Below, piece after piece: positions 26,706 to 36,274 of a stretch of 64,000 nucleotides of DNA. The notes beneath the pieces were generated by a model, which saw only the letters and a list, made by a program, of their open reading frames with translations, was not told the origin of the DNA and searched no databases. A program made the translations under genes and the position numbers. Source of the stretch: Alphaproteobacteria bacterium (GTDB taxonomy: Bacteria; Pseudomonadota; Alphaproteobacteria; UBA8366). Position 1 is the first letter of the stretch. Each line of letters starts with the position of its first letter. The stretch lies in NCBI GenBank assembly GCA_028281325.1, contig JANQKC010000035.1:286479-350478 (forward strand), in the 5' to 3' direction.

Positions 26706-26917
26706 GGGTTACCCGGACAAGGCTCTGAGTCAGGCGCCGACAATTCCCAACCGTGTCGACTCGCAAACACTAGAGTTAATCGAAAGGCACCTCAACGGGC
26801 GAATGTTCCCCGCCGACACGACTCGATCGCCCGATTACCGAGATTTGGCGGCAGCGCATCATCGGATGTATGAATAGGCGTCCGACCACCAACAGCCTGA
26901 CGATGAGGAAACGACCG

Positions 26918-28303
26918 ATGAGCGTGACGCGGGAACTTGCCAAACGGATCCTGGCCTTTCGCTACGACGATATCTCCGACGACGCGCTTTTCTGGGCAAA
27001 ACACGCCATCACCGATACCATCGGCGTCACCTTCGCCGGCGCGCCCGAACCGACGACGCAGATTCCCGCGGCCGTGCCGGGCATCGCGGCGCAAGACGGT
27101 CCCTGCCTGATCTTCGGCGGCAACAAGCGGACATCGGCGCTCGACGCGGTTCTCATCAACGGCACCGCCTCGCATGCCCTCGACTACGACGACGTCAGCC
27201 CGGTGATGGGCGGCCATCCGTCGGCCATGCTGGTGCCGCCGATCGTCGCCCTGGGCGAGCATGTGGGGAAAGACGGCCGCGACGCCCTCGCCGCCTATGT
27301 CATCGGCTACGAAACCGAATGCAAAATCGGGCGCGCGGTGAATTTCACCCATTATGAAAAGGGATGGCATCCGACCGCAACGCTCGGCATCTTCGGCGCC
27401 ACCGCCGCGGCGGCGCGGATGCTGGGGCTCGACGAAGACCAAACCAGCCGCGCCCTCGCGATTGCGGTCTCGCTTGCCTCAGGCGTGAAAGCGAATTTCG
27501 GCACGATGACCAAGCCGCTGCATGTAGGGCAGAATACGCGCAACGGTGTGTTCGCCGCGTTTCTCGCGCAAGGCGGGTTCACCTCGAACGAAGACGCCTT
27601 CGAAGATGCGCAAGGTTTCTTCAAGGTGTTCAACGGTCCCGGCACCTACAATGCCGCGGAGATTTTCGAGCACTGGTGCGATCCGCTCGAGGTCGTGGAG
27701 CCGGGCCTCGGCATCAAGCAGTTTCCCTGCTGCGGCAGCACCCACATGGCGATCACCATGATGCTCAACCTCGTGGAAAAGCACGAACTGACGCCGGAGG
27801 CCGTGAAGCGTATTCAGATATACAGTCACGCGCAGCGGTTGCCTCATACCGACAACCCCACCGTCGCGAGCCCGCTGGAAGCGAAGTTCAGCGTGCAATA
27901 CTGCGTATCACGCGCCCTGATGCACGGTAAGGTGCTGCTAGAACATTTCGAAGGGGACGCCTGGGCGGACAGGCAGGCTCAAGAGCTTCTGGGACTCTGC
28001 GAGGTCGCGCCACACCCGACGATGACCGACAAGCCCTGGTGCGCCGAGGTCGTCGTCACCACCCGTGACGGCACCGAACTGTCGGAAAAAACCGAGTATT
28101 TGATGGGCCGCGGCCGCCCCAACCCGATGTCGGACGACGAAATGCGGGTCAAATTCACGGACTGCGCTTCCCGCGTGCTGCCGGCAGACCGGATAGCGCC
28201 CCTGTTGGAAATGCTTGGGGATTTCGAACGCATTGAAAACATACGGGATTTGACGACATTATGCGAGGCGCCATCCGCCCAGTCGACCCAAGCAGCCGAA
28301 TAA
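26918..28303 (+). CDS. MmgE/PrpD family protein
   Basis: A 461-residue protein of the 2-methylcitrate dehydratase/cis-aconitate decarboxylase superfamily. I use ATG 26918 with GAGGAA upstream rather than the in-frame 26870. Family features are DTIGVTFAGAP near residue 35, NGTASHALDYDDVSPVMGGHPSAMLVPP split over residues 90-120, then a long helical middle and the lid domain from about residue 270. PrpD acts in propionate metabolism, but many members act on other acids. The gene stands alone, with no prpB or prpC, so the substrate is open. Confidence 0.85.
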   Translation: MSVTRELAKRILAFRYDDISDDALFWAKHAITDTIGVTFAGAPEPTTQIPAAVPGIAAQDGPCLIFGGNKRTSALDAVLINGTASHALDYDDVSPVMGGHPSAMLVPPIVALGEHVGKDGRDALAAYVIGYETECKIGRAVNFTHYEKGWHPTATLGIFGATAAAARMLGLDEDQTSRALAIAVSLASGVKANFGTMTKPLHVGQNTRNGVFAAFLAQGGFTSNEDAFEDAQGFFKVFNGPGTYNAAEIFEHWCDPLEVVEPGLGIKQFPCCGSTHMAITMMLNLVEKHELTPEAVKRIQIYSHAQRLPHTDNPTVASPLEAKFSVQYCVSRALMHGKVLLEHFEGDAWADRQAQELLGLCEVAPHPTMTDKPWCAEVVVTTRDGTELSEKTEYLMGRGRPNPMSDDEMRVKFTDCASRVLPADRIAPLLEMLGDFERIENIRDLTTLCEAPSAQSTQAAE

Positions 28304-28432
28304 AACCGCCATTCGCAAGGCTCTTCGGCCGTACGCATTCCGGTGGGAAAACACTAAAATCCGCACCGATCATGCCTATATCTAGGCGGTCGGGACGCGT
28401 AGTGCGTCCAGCACTATCGGATTTACGCATCA

Positions 28433-29425
28433 ATGAACGCCTTGCTGACCAGCATTCGCGAGAAACTACCGTCGCTTAATCGGCGGAATCCGGACGAGCC
28501 AAGCACGGTGGCCCGCCGTATCGGAACCGGCCTTGGCATCCTGTTCATCGCGGCAGTGCTCTATTACCCCATCGGCATGATGGTGACGCATAAGATCAAC
28601 GACGACGTGGAATTCATGGTGCCGCAAGGCCAGCAGTTGCCGAACGGCAGCCGCGCCGTCGAGATGGCGATCAAGCTGATCGAGCGGGAGACGCAAGAAT
28701 CGACCTGGACGGCGAACAAGCCCTTCGTGTTTCCCTCGTCCATGCTCGACAACATGCCGAACTTCCAAGTGGGCCAAATTTACGCCGTTTCGCGTTTCGC
28801 CATCGAAATGACCGACGTGTTGGGTCGCACGCGGGGGTCAAGCCAGGTCGACGAGGATCTGGACAGGGCTTCGGGCCTGCTGAAATACGACGGCACGATT
28901 TGGCATTGGGATCCGTCCACATCGCTGTTGCCGACGGCCAGCGCGGAGAAGCAGTACCGCGCCGCGATGAAAAGCCTGCAACGGTATAACGAGCGCCTGA
29001 ATGACGGCACCGCCGTATTCGACCGGCGGGCGGACAATCTGATCGCCTTTCTGGAACGCGTAAGCCTCGACCTCGGCAGCGCATCGGCGACACTCGATCA
29101 ACGCGCCATTGAGTCGAACCTCGGCTGGTTCGACACCGACGCCGACGATATTTTTTATTCCACCAAAGGCCGCTTGTACGGCTACTACATGATCCTGCGA
29201 GAATTGGGCGTCGACTTCCAAACCGTACTCGCGGAAAAGAATGTCGGGAATGTGTGGGAACAGATGCTCGACAGCCTGCGAACCGCCGCCGAGATGGATC
29301 CGTTGATCATTTCCAACGGCGCCAATGACGGCCTGTTCGCGCCGAGCCATTTGGCGGTGCAGGGCTTCTATCTTCTGCGGTCTCGCACGCAATTGAAGGA
29401 AGTGAGCAACATTCTGTTAAAGTAA
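28433..29425 (+). CDS. DUF2333 family membrane-anchored protein
   Basis: A 330-residue protein with one membrane helix near residues 31-50 (GTGLGILFIAAVLYYPIGMM) after a short cytoplasmic tail; the remaining 280 residues would be periplasmic and helical. The pattern FVPQG-like start, PFVFPSSMLDNMPNFQVGQ near 95 and SRFAIEMTDVLGRTRGSS near 118 fits DUF2333, a family of unknown function common in Alphaproteobacteria. It is followed 34 bp later by a DUF4392 gene, probably co-transcribed. Function not known. Confidence 0.8.
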   Translation: MNALLTSIREKLPSLNRRNPDEPSTVARRIGTGLGILFIAAVLYYPIGMMVTHKINDDVEFMVPQGQQLPNGSRAVEMAIKLIERETQESTWTANKPFVFPSSMLDNMPNFQVGQIYAVSRFAIEMTDVLGRTRGSSQVDEDLDRASGLLKYDGTIWHWDPSTSLLPTASAEKQYRAAMKSLQRYNERLNDGTAVFDRRADNLIAFLERVSLDLGSASATLDQRAIESNLGWFDTDADDIFYSTKGRLYGYYMILRELGVDFQTVLAEKNVGNVWEQMLDSLRTAAEMDPLIISNGANDGLFAPSHLAVQGFYLLRSRTQLKEVSNILLK

Positions 29426-29459
29426 GGGTTCCGGCCGAAACCAACGCCATGACCCCCTC

Positions 29460-30413
29460 ATGCTCATCGCCTGCGAGAATATCGACCGCCTGCAATGCCT
29501 CGAAATACAAGGCCGCGGCCTGCCGCGTGGCGTAAAATGGCGCCTCTACGAAGCGGCGCGCGCCACCAGCGACAAGCCGTTGGTGATGGCGGCAGCGGAA
29601 ATGCTGGACCGGCCGGCCGGTCATATCGGCATCGTCAGCGGCGCCGCCGTCCCCGACCACATGCCGAACGGCGAGAATGACGGCCCTTTCGGCAGCGTCG
29701 TCCTCGCGGAAGTGCTGGTCCGAATCGGTCATCGGGTAACGATCTTCACCGACCCGCCCGCGGCGGGACCCTTCCGCGCCCTGCTGGAGCGGCGGTCGCT
29801 CGACATTCCGGTCGAAGAGTTGGCGCTCAACGACAAAAAGCAACAGGATGCCATTGCCGCCTCGCTCGACATAGCCATCGCCGTCGAACGCCTCGGCGGC
29901 AACATCAACGGAATCACATACGGCGCTACCGGTATTTCGCGGGAGTCCTTCCGCTGCAATGTCGACCATCTTTTCACCGAAATGTCGACGGCTGGAAAGC
30001 CGACGCTGTCGATCGGTGACGGCGGCAATGAAATCGGGTTTGGGAAGGTTCACGACGTACTGGTCGACACGATGCCCGACCTCAACAAGGCAGACATCAC
30101 GCCGTGCGGCGGCGGCATCGTCTCGGCGATCACAACTGACGTGCTGGTGGTCGCAACGTCATCGAATCTTGGCGCATACGGCGTCTGCGCCGCGCTGGCG
30201 GTAAAACGCAACGACGCGTCGCTTTGCCATACGCCGGAGGAAGAAATCGCACTGGAACATGTGGGGGTGGGATTGGGACTGACCGATGGCGGGACGGGAA
30301 AACGCATCGCCGCCGTCGACGGCATTCCGGTTCAGGACAACGCCGCCGTGGTCACATTGATGCGGGCGCTCGTGGCCCGCGCGTTGGAGGGAGAAATCGA
30401 GAGGGGATTCTAG
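29460..30413 (+). CDS. DUF4392 (D-glutamate cyclase-like) protein
   Basis: A 317-residue protein with the features of DUF4392, whose eukaryotic relative is a mitochondrial D-glutamate cyclase. GIVSGAAVPDHMPNGENDGP near residue 60 is the N-terminal loop; TYGATGISRESF near 160, SIGDGGNEIGFG near 182 and DITPCGGGIVSAITTD near 205 are conserved glycine-rich segments. It probably acts in the cytosol on an amino-acid-derived ring or D-amino acid. It follows the DUF2333 gene and is convergent with the thioesterase gene. Whether the activity matches the eukaryotic one is inference. Confidence 0.8.
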   Translation: MLIACENIDRLQCLEIQGRGLPRGVKWRLYEAARATSDKPLVMAAAEMLDRPAGHIGIVSGAAVPDHMPNGENDGPFGSVVLAEVLVRIGHRVTIFTDPPAAGPFRALLERRSLDIPVEELALNDKKQQDAIAASLDIAIAVERLGGNINGITYGATGISRESFRCNVDHLFTEMSTAGKPTLSIGDGGNEIGFGKVHDVLVDTMPDLNKADITPCGGGIVSAITTDVLVVATSSNLGAYGVCAALAVKRNDASLCHTPEEEIALEHVGVGLGLTDGGTGKRIAAVDGIPVQDNAAVVTLMRALVARALEGEIERGF

Positions 30414-30424
30414 GAGGAGGGATT

Positions 30425-30449
30425 TAACCGCCCCAACGGGAGGCGGTTA
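30425..30449. terminator. Inverted repeat between convergent genes
   Basis: TAACCGCC and GGCGGTTA form an 8-bp stem with a 9-base loop exactly where the DUF4392 and thioesterase genes converge; it touches the thioesterase stop. There is no clear U-tract on either side, so efficient intrinsic termination is doubtful, but a shared stopping or protective structure is plausible. Confidence 0.35.
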
Positions 30450-30866
30450 CTTCGGCGCGGCGACCGCATAGACGGCGCGGCCGCTGGCCAACAACTTTCC
30501 GTTGGAATCGTGGACCGAGGTCTCGGCTACGGAAAACATCTTGCCCAGCTTCACGACCCGACCGCGGGCATGCATGTCACCCGGCATCGCGGCCCGGTGA
30601 TAGTCGACGCGCATATCGACGGTCGGATATGGCCGCCCGAGTTTTGCGGCGAGCGCAAAGTCGCCGACCACATCGATCACGGTCGCAAGAATGCCGCCAT
30701 GGGCATACCCGACTTCGACGTTGACGACGAACTCGTCGCGCCACGGAATGCGAACGTCGATCCCTTCCTCGTCCGCGCCAGTGACTTCCAATCCGAGCCA
30801 TTGATGGAACGGCGCTTTGGTGATGCGGGCATGCAGTTCTTCGCGGGACATCGTGTTTTGGGGCAT
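30447..30866 (-). CDS. PaaI-type hot-dog acyl-CoA thioesterase
   Basis: A 139-residue hot-dog protein starting at ATG 30866, four bases after the stop of the acyl-CoA ligase gene; the longer open frame into that gene is not used. The thioesterase core shows FHQWLGLEVTGADEEG, NVEVGYAHGGILATVIDVVGDFA with the HGG motif near residue 60, and VDMRVDYHRAAMPGD. Such proteins hydrolyse aryl- or medium-chain acyl-CoA. Being at the end of an operon with an acyl-CoA ligase and an enoyl-reductase-like protein suggests a CoA-recycling role for the same pathway. Confidence 0.82.
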   Translation of the reverse strand: MPQNTMSREELHARITKAPFHQWLGLEVTGADEEGIDVRIPWRDEFVVNVEVGYAHGGILATVIDVVGDFALAAKLGRPYPTVDMRVDYHRAAMPGDMHARGRVVKLGKMFSVAETSVHDSNGKLLASGRAVYAVAAPK

Positions 30867-30870
30867 TGCG

Positions 30871-32376
30871 TCAGCTTTCCGGATTGTTTGCCGCCGCGGC
30901 AACATGGTTGCGCAGCGCGATACGATCGATCTTGTTGGTGCCGCTGAGCGGCATTTCAGGCAGGAAAAAGACCTCGCGGGGATGCGCATAGGCCGGGCCA
31001 TTGGCAAGCGCGAATTGCTTCACCGCACCGACTTCCAACGTGACCCCTTCGCGCGGGACGATGAAGGCATAAGGCAATTGTCCTTTCCGTTCGTCGTCGA
31101 AAGGAAGAACGGCCGCCTGCACGATGTCGTCATGCCGTTCGAGCAGCGCTTCGACCTCGGACGGGTAGATGTTCTCGCCGCCGCAAACGAACATGTCGTC
31201 GGTCCGTCCGATGAAGTAGAACCATCCGTCATCGTCCTGCCGCATCACGTCACCGGTGTGATACCAACCATCGACGAACCGCTCCGCGGTCACCTCCGGC
31301 AGGTTGTGATATCCAAGCGCCACGCCCGGATTGCGACAGATCAGCTCGCCTTCTTTTTCATGCGGGCCGTCGATGAACTTGAACTCGCAGCCCGGAATCG
31401 GATAACCGACGCTGTGCAGCGGCCGCGGCAATCCGTCCGGATGGTACCATCCCAGCATGATCGGCCCGCCCTCGGTCGTGCCGTAATTGAGATTGATTTC
31501 TGCTTGAGGAAAGTGATGCTTCAACCCGTCGAGCAAGCTCTCGGAGCATGGCGCGGATCCCATACTGATCGTGCGGATCGACGACGTGTCCGTCGATGTG
31601 AGCAGTGCCTCTTCCTGCAGGATCATATACATCATCGTCGGCACGCCGGTCGTCATGGTGCATTTATGATCGGCGATCGCCTGAATCGCCTGGGCGACGT
31701 CGAACTTCGGCAAGATAACCAGGCACGCGCCCGGCAACAGCGCCGTCTTGATCGCAACCAAAGCATTCTTGTGGAAGAACGGCGCCGAGATGAGAATCCG
31801 GTCATCCGCGACCAGACGCCGATACTCGACCAACGTGCGGGCGGCCCAAATCTGCCGGTCGTGGGTCAACAACACGCCCTTGGGTTTCCCGGTCGTGCCA
31901 GAGGTATACGGCTGCATCGAAACGCAATCGTCACCGGGCTCCAATGCATCGAATGGCCCTGGATCGCAAAAAGCGTCGAGACCGGAATCGAGATCGACGA
32001 ACGTAATGTCATCCGGCACCAACTTTCGCAGCGGCGCTTCAGAGAAGACGAGTCGTGCTCCCGAATCCCGCAAGACATATTCGACCGCATCCGCCGGCAA
32101 TTTATTGTTGATCGGAACCGGCACGCAGCCGACGCGCAGCGTGCCGAAGAGGACGGCCAAATACTCCCATCTGTTCAGAGCGAGCAATCCGATGCGATCG
32201 CCCGGACCGAACCCGGCGGCGGCGAGGCCGCGCGCAATTGCGTCACAGCATCTATCCAGCTCCCGATACGTCACCTCGCGCGGCGCATCGAAATGCGTCA
32301 GGTCGATCGCGGCCAACCGGTCGCCATCGACATGATCCTGGAATAACCGGCCGAAATTGAAATCGGCCACGCTCAT
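30871..32376 (-). CDS. AMP-forming acyl-CoA synthetase
   Basis: A 501-residue ANL-superfamily ligase. The phosphate loop is QPYTSGTTGKPKGVLLTH near residue 183; the hinge region contains YHTGDVMRQDDDGWFYFIGR and GGENIYPSEVE near 395-425; the adenylation lysine is in PLSGTNKIDR near the C-terminus. Length is typical of medium-chain or aromatic acyl-CoA ligases. Its start overlaps the upstream MDR gene by ATGA and it is followed closely by the thioesterase, so three genes form one operon. Substrate acid unknown. Confidence 0.88.
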   Translation of the reverse strand: MSVADFNFGRLFQDHVDGDRLAAIDLTHFDAPREVTYRELDRCCDAIARGLAAAGFGPGDRIGLLALNRWEYLAVLFGTLRVGCVPVPINNKLPADAVEYVLRDSGARLVFSEAPLRKLVPDDITFVDLDSGLDAFCDPGPFDALEPGDDCVSMQPYTSGTTGKPKGVLLTHDRQIWAARTLVEYRRLVADDRILISAPFFHKNALVAIKTALLPGACLVILPKFDVAQAIQAIADHKCTMTTGVPTMMYMILQEEALLTSTDTSSIRTISMGSAPCSESLLDGLKHHFPQAEINLNYGTTEGGPIMLGWYHPDGLPRPLHSVGYPIPGCEFKFIDGPHEKEGELICRNPGVALGYHNLPEVTAERFVDGWYHTGDVMRQDDDGWFYFIGRTDDMFVCGGENIYPSEVEALLERHDDIVQAAVLPFDDERKGQLPYAFIVPREGVTLEVGAVKQFALANGPAYAHPREVFFLPEMPLSGTNKIDRIALRNHVAAAANNPES

Positions 32377-33380
32377 GGTTGGACGATCACCTTGCCGATG
32401 ACTTCACGATCCTCGATCACCCGCAGTGCCTCGCGGGCTTCTTCGAGCGGATAGACATTATCGATCGGCATTTTCATTTTGCCGTCCTGGATATACCCGA
32501 GCAACGCTTCGAGATCCTCGCGCGCCCAGCTGTTCGATCCGAGAATCTTCAGCTCGAACGTCCAGATGAAACGGAGGTCCGTCTTAGGGTCGAATCCCGC
32601 CGTCGCGCCGCAGGTGACCAAGCGGCCGCCGCGCTGGAGGCACCGGAATGACGGTACCCAGGTATCGCCGCCCGTGAAGTTCACGACCATATTGACGCCG
32701 CCGTCGAATGTGCGGCGATGCGGTTTCTCGTAGAGCTTCCAGATTTCTTTGGTGAAGTCATCGTTGATGTAATCGATGATATGGTCCGCGCCCATCTCGC
32801 GCAGCCGTTGGCCCTTTTCCTCGCTGCTGGTCGCGGCGACCACTTCGGCCCCGGCCATTTTGGCGAGAATGACGCAGCAGCTTCCGACACCGCCGCTGGC
32901 GCCCAGCACAAGACAGCGCTCGCCCTTGGAAATGCCGCCATTGGTGAACATCATGCGATGCGCGGTCCCGAATGCCACCGGCAGCGCCGCCGCATCTTCA
33001 AAGCTCACATCGTCGGGAATCTTCACCAGTTGATGCGCCCGCGCCCGACAAAGTTCGGCCAACCCGCCATCCACCGTTTCGCCCATCAAACCGCCCTCGA
33101 CCCGGTTCAGCGGATCAACCAGAACCCGATCGCCGACGGACCAGCCCTCAACCTCGGGGCCGATCTCCGCAATCTCTCCGGCTACGTCCAGGCCACAAAT
33201 GACCGGAAGGTTCAGTTTGATGCCCGGCATGCCGCGGCGGGTGAAAATATCGTGATAATTCAGCGATGTCGCCTTAACGCGCAGCACCACATCGCCGGGA
33301 CCGGCCTGCGGGTCTGGGTAGTTCTCTTCGAGAACCAGGTTTTCAGGACCGCCATGTTCATGAAGCACCACTGCGCGCAT
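32373..33380 (-). CDS. Zinc-type alcohol dehydrogenase/quinone oxidoreductase-like protein
   Basis: A 335-residue MDR enzyme. It has CGLDVAGEIAEIGPEVEGW near residue 63, the nucleotide-binding LGASGGVGSCCVILAKMAG near 155 and a glycine-rich FTGGDTWVPSFRCLQRGGRLV segment near 235 (quoted in two parts by family convention). The usual four-cysteine structural zinc lobe is absent. It begins the MDR/ligase/thioesterase operon and is separated from the CaiB gene by 128 bp. Likely acts on an enoyl or alcohol intermediate of the same acid. Confidence 0.82.
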   Translation of the reverse strand: MRAVVLHEHGGPENLVLEENYPDPQAGPGDVVLRVKATSLNYHDIFTRRGMPGIKLNLPVICGLDVAGEIAEIGPEVEGWSVGDRVLVDPLNRVEGGLMGETVDGGLAELCRARAHQLVKIPDDVSFEDAAALPVAFGTAHRMMFTNGGISKGERCLVLGASGGVGSCCVILAKMAGAEVVAATSSEEKGQRLREMGADHIIDYINDDFTKEIWKLYEKPHRRTFDGGVNMVVNFTGGDTWVPSFRCLQRGGRLVTCGATAGFDPKTDLRFIWTFELKILGSNSWAREDLEALLGYIQDGKMKMPIDNVYPLEEAREALRVIEDREVIGKVIVQP

Positions 33381-33508
33381 ATCGGTTTACTCCCAAGTCT
33401 TTTTTGCTGTGCCAGAGCGCGGACTGCGCCGACACAGATTCCCTATCAGCTAGATGCCGTCTTGTCAGCCGGGTTCAAGCCTTTGGTCTCCGCTTTCCGC
33501 GAGATTAC

Positions 33509-34732
33509 CTACTCGTCGGCCGGGCCGGCAACGATGCCACGGTCGTGCAGACCGCCGATTTCGCCCGACGACAGCCCCAGAACATCGCCAAGAACTTCGT
33601 CGGTGTGCTGCCCCAGACTCGGCGCCGGTTGTACGGATGTCCGCGCCGCATTGGAGAAATCGATCATGCCGCCCGCCGCGGTCAATTTACCAATCCCGGG
33701 TTGGTCGATCTCCTCGAACATGGGATTTTCCGTCGACAGCCGGGGGTCCTCTGTCACGGCTTGAGCAAAGGTCTGATAGGGGCCCCAACAGGCGCCTTCC
33801 GCGTTCATGGCATCGGCAATTTCCTGAAGGGTCCGCCCTTCGAACCAGGGCCGTAGGACAGCGGTGATTGTCTCCCGCGCCTCGAAACGGTCTTCCTCTT
33901 TGGCGAGATCGAGATCGAACAAGGATGCGACCTGATCCATTTTCGCGGCCGTGCCGGTCGCGGCGACGAGCGCTTTCCAATGCCGCGGCGTGAATGCGGT
34001 GATCATGACGCGACGTCCGTCACCGGTCTCGAAATCCTGGCCGTATGTTCCGTAAACGTGATTGCCGGTCTTTGGCCGAATGTCGCCGTTGATCTGCACC
34101 TCGCCGATCAAGCCGAGATGGCTAAGAGTCGCAAAGGCGGTGTCCGACAAGGCCACCTGCATGAATTGTCCTTCGCCGGTCGCACGTCGGTGCCGCTCGG
34201 CGACAAGAACGCCCTGCACCGCCGACATGGCAGCGACGACATCCCAGACCGGCATCACGTGATTGACCGGGCGATCCTGGTGTTCCGGACCGGTAACGGT
34301 CGGGAAACCGGCAGCGGCGTTGACGGTGTAATCAAGCGCGACCGACCCGTCACGGTTGCCGGTGATGTTCATCATCACCAGATCATCCCGGCGAGCCCTC
34401 AGTCCTTCATAATCGAGCCAGCCCCGCGCTGGCAGGTTGGTTAGCAGAAAACCGTTCGCATCGCCTGGCTGGGTCATCAACGACTGCGCGATTTCACGCC
34501 CTTCCGCTTCTCGGACATTCAACGTGATCGACCGTTTTCCTTTATTCAGGCCGGTCCAATACAGGCTATTTCCTTTATCCGTCACCGGCCACCGACGGTA
34601 ATCCAATCCGCCGCCGATCGGGTCGATCCGGATAACGTCCGCCCCCATCTGCCCCAGCACAAGGCCGGCATAAGGCGCCGCGATAAACGCCGACACTTCG
34701 ACAATTCGCAATCCGTTCAACAGGTCATTCAT
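33509..34732 (-). CDS. CaiB/BaiF (family III) CoA transferase, second copy
   Basis: A 407-residue family III CoA transferase. N-terminal LRIVEVSAFIAAPYAGLVLGQ and GADVIRIDP are typical, and the likely catalytic aspartate is in VMPVWDVVAAMSA near residue 170, where the family has a similarly placed Asp. The loop NLPARGWLDYEGLRARRDDLV follows the family pattern. It is not a close paralogue of the 18426-19625 transferase. It is preceded by the TPR/dioxygenase operon and followed by the MDR gene, each with enough spacing for its own promoter. Acid substrate unknown. Confidence 0.86.
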   Translation of the reverse strand: MNDLLNGLRIVEVSAFIAAPYAGLVLGQMGADVIRIDPIGGGLDYRRWPVTDKGNSLYWTGLNKGKRSITLNVREAEGREIAQSLMTQPGDANGFLLTNLPARGWLDYEGLRARRDDLVMMNITGNRDGSVALDYTVNAAAGFPTVTGPEHQDRPVNHVMPVWDVVAAMSAVQGVLVAERHRRATGEGQFMQVALSDTAFATLSHLGLIGEVQINGDIRPKTGNHVYGTYGQDFETGDGRRVMITAFTPRHWKALVAATGTAAKMDQVASLFDLDLAKEEDRFEARETITAVLRPWFEGRTLQEIADAMNAEGACWGPYQTFAQAVTEDPRLSTENPMFEEIDQPGIGKLTAAGGMIDFSNAARTSVQPAPSLGQHTDEVLGDVLGLSSGEIGGLHDRGIVAGPADE

Positions 34733-34756
34733 TGCGTCGTTCCTTAACGTTTCTTC

Positions 34757-36256
34757 TTATGGTGCGGGAGGCAGAAAGTCGAAGGCGATACTCACACGGC
34801 GCTCGTCGGTCGAATACGGCACCGTGCGGTGATAGTAGTAGGAGGGAAACAGAAAGAGCCGGCCAAGCTTCGGTTTGAACAGCTTCGTGTGCAAGGTTTT
34901 CGTCACCGGAAAGTCGGGCGGCGGCGCGCCGAACTCGATCCAGCCCTCATGGTCTGTGGTATCTCGATCAACGATATCGGGAAGGTCCGCGTAATACACG
35001 CCGCTAAGCCAACCGCTTGGATGAATATGCGGCACCTGATGGCCGCGTGTTTCCATTACAACCGACCAGACGACAAGACCGGTCAGGTCGGGCGGATCAG
35101 CCAGGTACGGATGCCCGCCGTCCACCGGGTTGTGGATACGATACTCGCGCGCCGCTTGCCACAGAACAGCCTCGAAATCCGCAAAGGGTCCTTTCGGGTC
35201 TATAAGAAGATTGCCCGTATGACGCCCCTTTACCGTGGCGTGACTCGTCGGCGAGACGACGAGCGACGGATGGGACAAGATATGGTCCAATAACGCTGTA
35301 TTGAACGCGTCGAGCGAGCCGTATCCTTCCGGCACATCGATATCGATGGCGTGAATCAACCGGTCATAGTCCGCGAGGAATTCGGCGTCGGCATTGCGCC
35401 CCATTTCCTCCAACAACACGGCCTTGAAGGCTAAAACGGATCGCTCTGCGGGCATTCGCTCCAAGTACGCATCGCAGAGGTCCAAGGCTTCTTGATGCCG
35501 TCCCAACGCCATCAATGTAGAGCCGAACGACGGGTAAAGCCGCGGCATATCCGGGGCGAGAGACATCGCCTGCCGATACGCCGCTTCCGCCTCCTCGTGA
35601 CGGCCCGATTGCATCAAAGCCATGCCGAGATTAAACGGCGCATCGGCGGAGCCCGGCAGCAAGGTGGACGCTTGCTTGAGTGCGGACACGGCATCATCCA
35701 TTCGACCGGCATGTTTCAACGCGGTTCCCAAATTCGCAAAAGCTTCCCCGCTTGCCGGCGAGAGTTCGACCGCCTTTTGCAAAGACGCGATCGCCTCGTC
35801 GAAAGCGCCGAGTTCAATGAGAACGGTTCCGAGATTGTTATGAATATCGCCAATCGAAGGTTGGATCTCCACGGCTTTCCGGTAGCTCGCCGCCGCTTCG
35901 TCCAACCGGCCGTTGCCCGCCAGCGTGTCGGCAAGATTGTAATATGCCTCAACGAAATCCGGCCGTACCGCAATCGCCTGACGGTAAGCATCGAGCGCCG
36001 CGGCGGACTCGTTCATCTCGCACAGGACGTTACCCAGGTTGAAATGCGCTTCCGCAATGGTCGGATCCAGCGCGATAGCCTTCCGATATGCCGCCGCCGC
36101 CTCCGCATAGCTTCCCAGTTGGAGATACATGTTGCCCAGTTCCACCTGCTGGACCGGATCGACCGGCGAGACGAGCGGAAATGCACCGCCTTGGGGTTGG
36201 TTACCACCCGCCGTATTGCCATTCCAAGCGAGGGGATCATTCGGTTTCTGCGTCAT
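34757..36256 (-). CDS. TPR protein with C-terminal 2-oxoglutarate/Fe(II) oxygenase domain
   Basis: A 499-residue protein (ATG 36256, GGGAG upstream). Residues 40-270 are about seven TPR repeats (for example YRKAIALDPTIAEAHFNLGN). The last 200 residues match the 2OG-Fe(II) oxygenase family found on TPR proteins: HQVPHIHPSGWLSGVYYA supplies the first iron ligand(s), and RLFLFPSYYYHRTVPY plus the downstream Arg in DERRVSIAFDF supply the distal His and 2-oxoglutarate ligand. It probably hydroxylates a protein or peptidyl/glycan target. It lies just downstream of a carbamoyltransferase and another TPR gene in one operon, suggesting a shared modification pathway. Confidence 0.82.
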   Translation of the reverse strand: MTQKPNDPLAWNGNTAGGNQPQGGAFPLVSPVDPVQQVELGNMYLQLGSYAEAAAAYRKAIALDPTIAEAHFNLGNVLCEMNESAAALDAYRQAIAVRPDFVEAYYNLADTLAGNGRLDEAAASYRKAVEIQPSIGDIHNNLGTVLIELGAFDEAIASLQKAVELSPASGEAFANLGTALKHAGRMDDAVSALKQASTLLPGSADAPFNLGMALMQSGRHEEAEAAYRQAMSLAPDMPRLYPSFGSTLMALGRHQEALDLCDAYLERMPAERSVLAFKAVLLEEMGRNADAEFLADYDRLIHAIDIDVPEGYGSLDAFNTALLDHILSHPSLVVSPTSHATVKGRHTGNLLIDPKGPFADFEAVLWQAAREYRIHNPVDGGHPYLADPPDLTGLVVWSVVMETRGHQVPHIHPSGWLSGVYYADLPDIVDRDTTDHEGWIEFGAPPPDFPVTKTLHTKLFKPKLGRLFLFPSYYYHRTVPYSTDERRVSIAFDFLPPAP

Positions 36257-36274
36257 CGACCAGGCTCCCAATCG

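Noticed and set aside
30447..31007. 186-residue reading of the thioesterase
   Set aside because: The extra N-terminus overlaps the acyl-CoA ligase gene and is not family-like; ATG 30866 gives the normal 139 residues.
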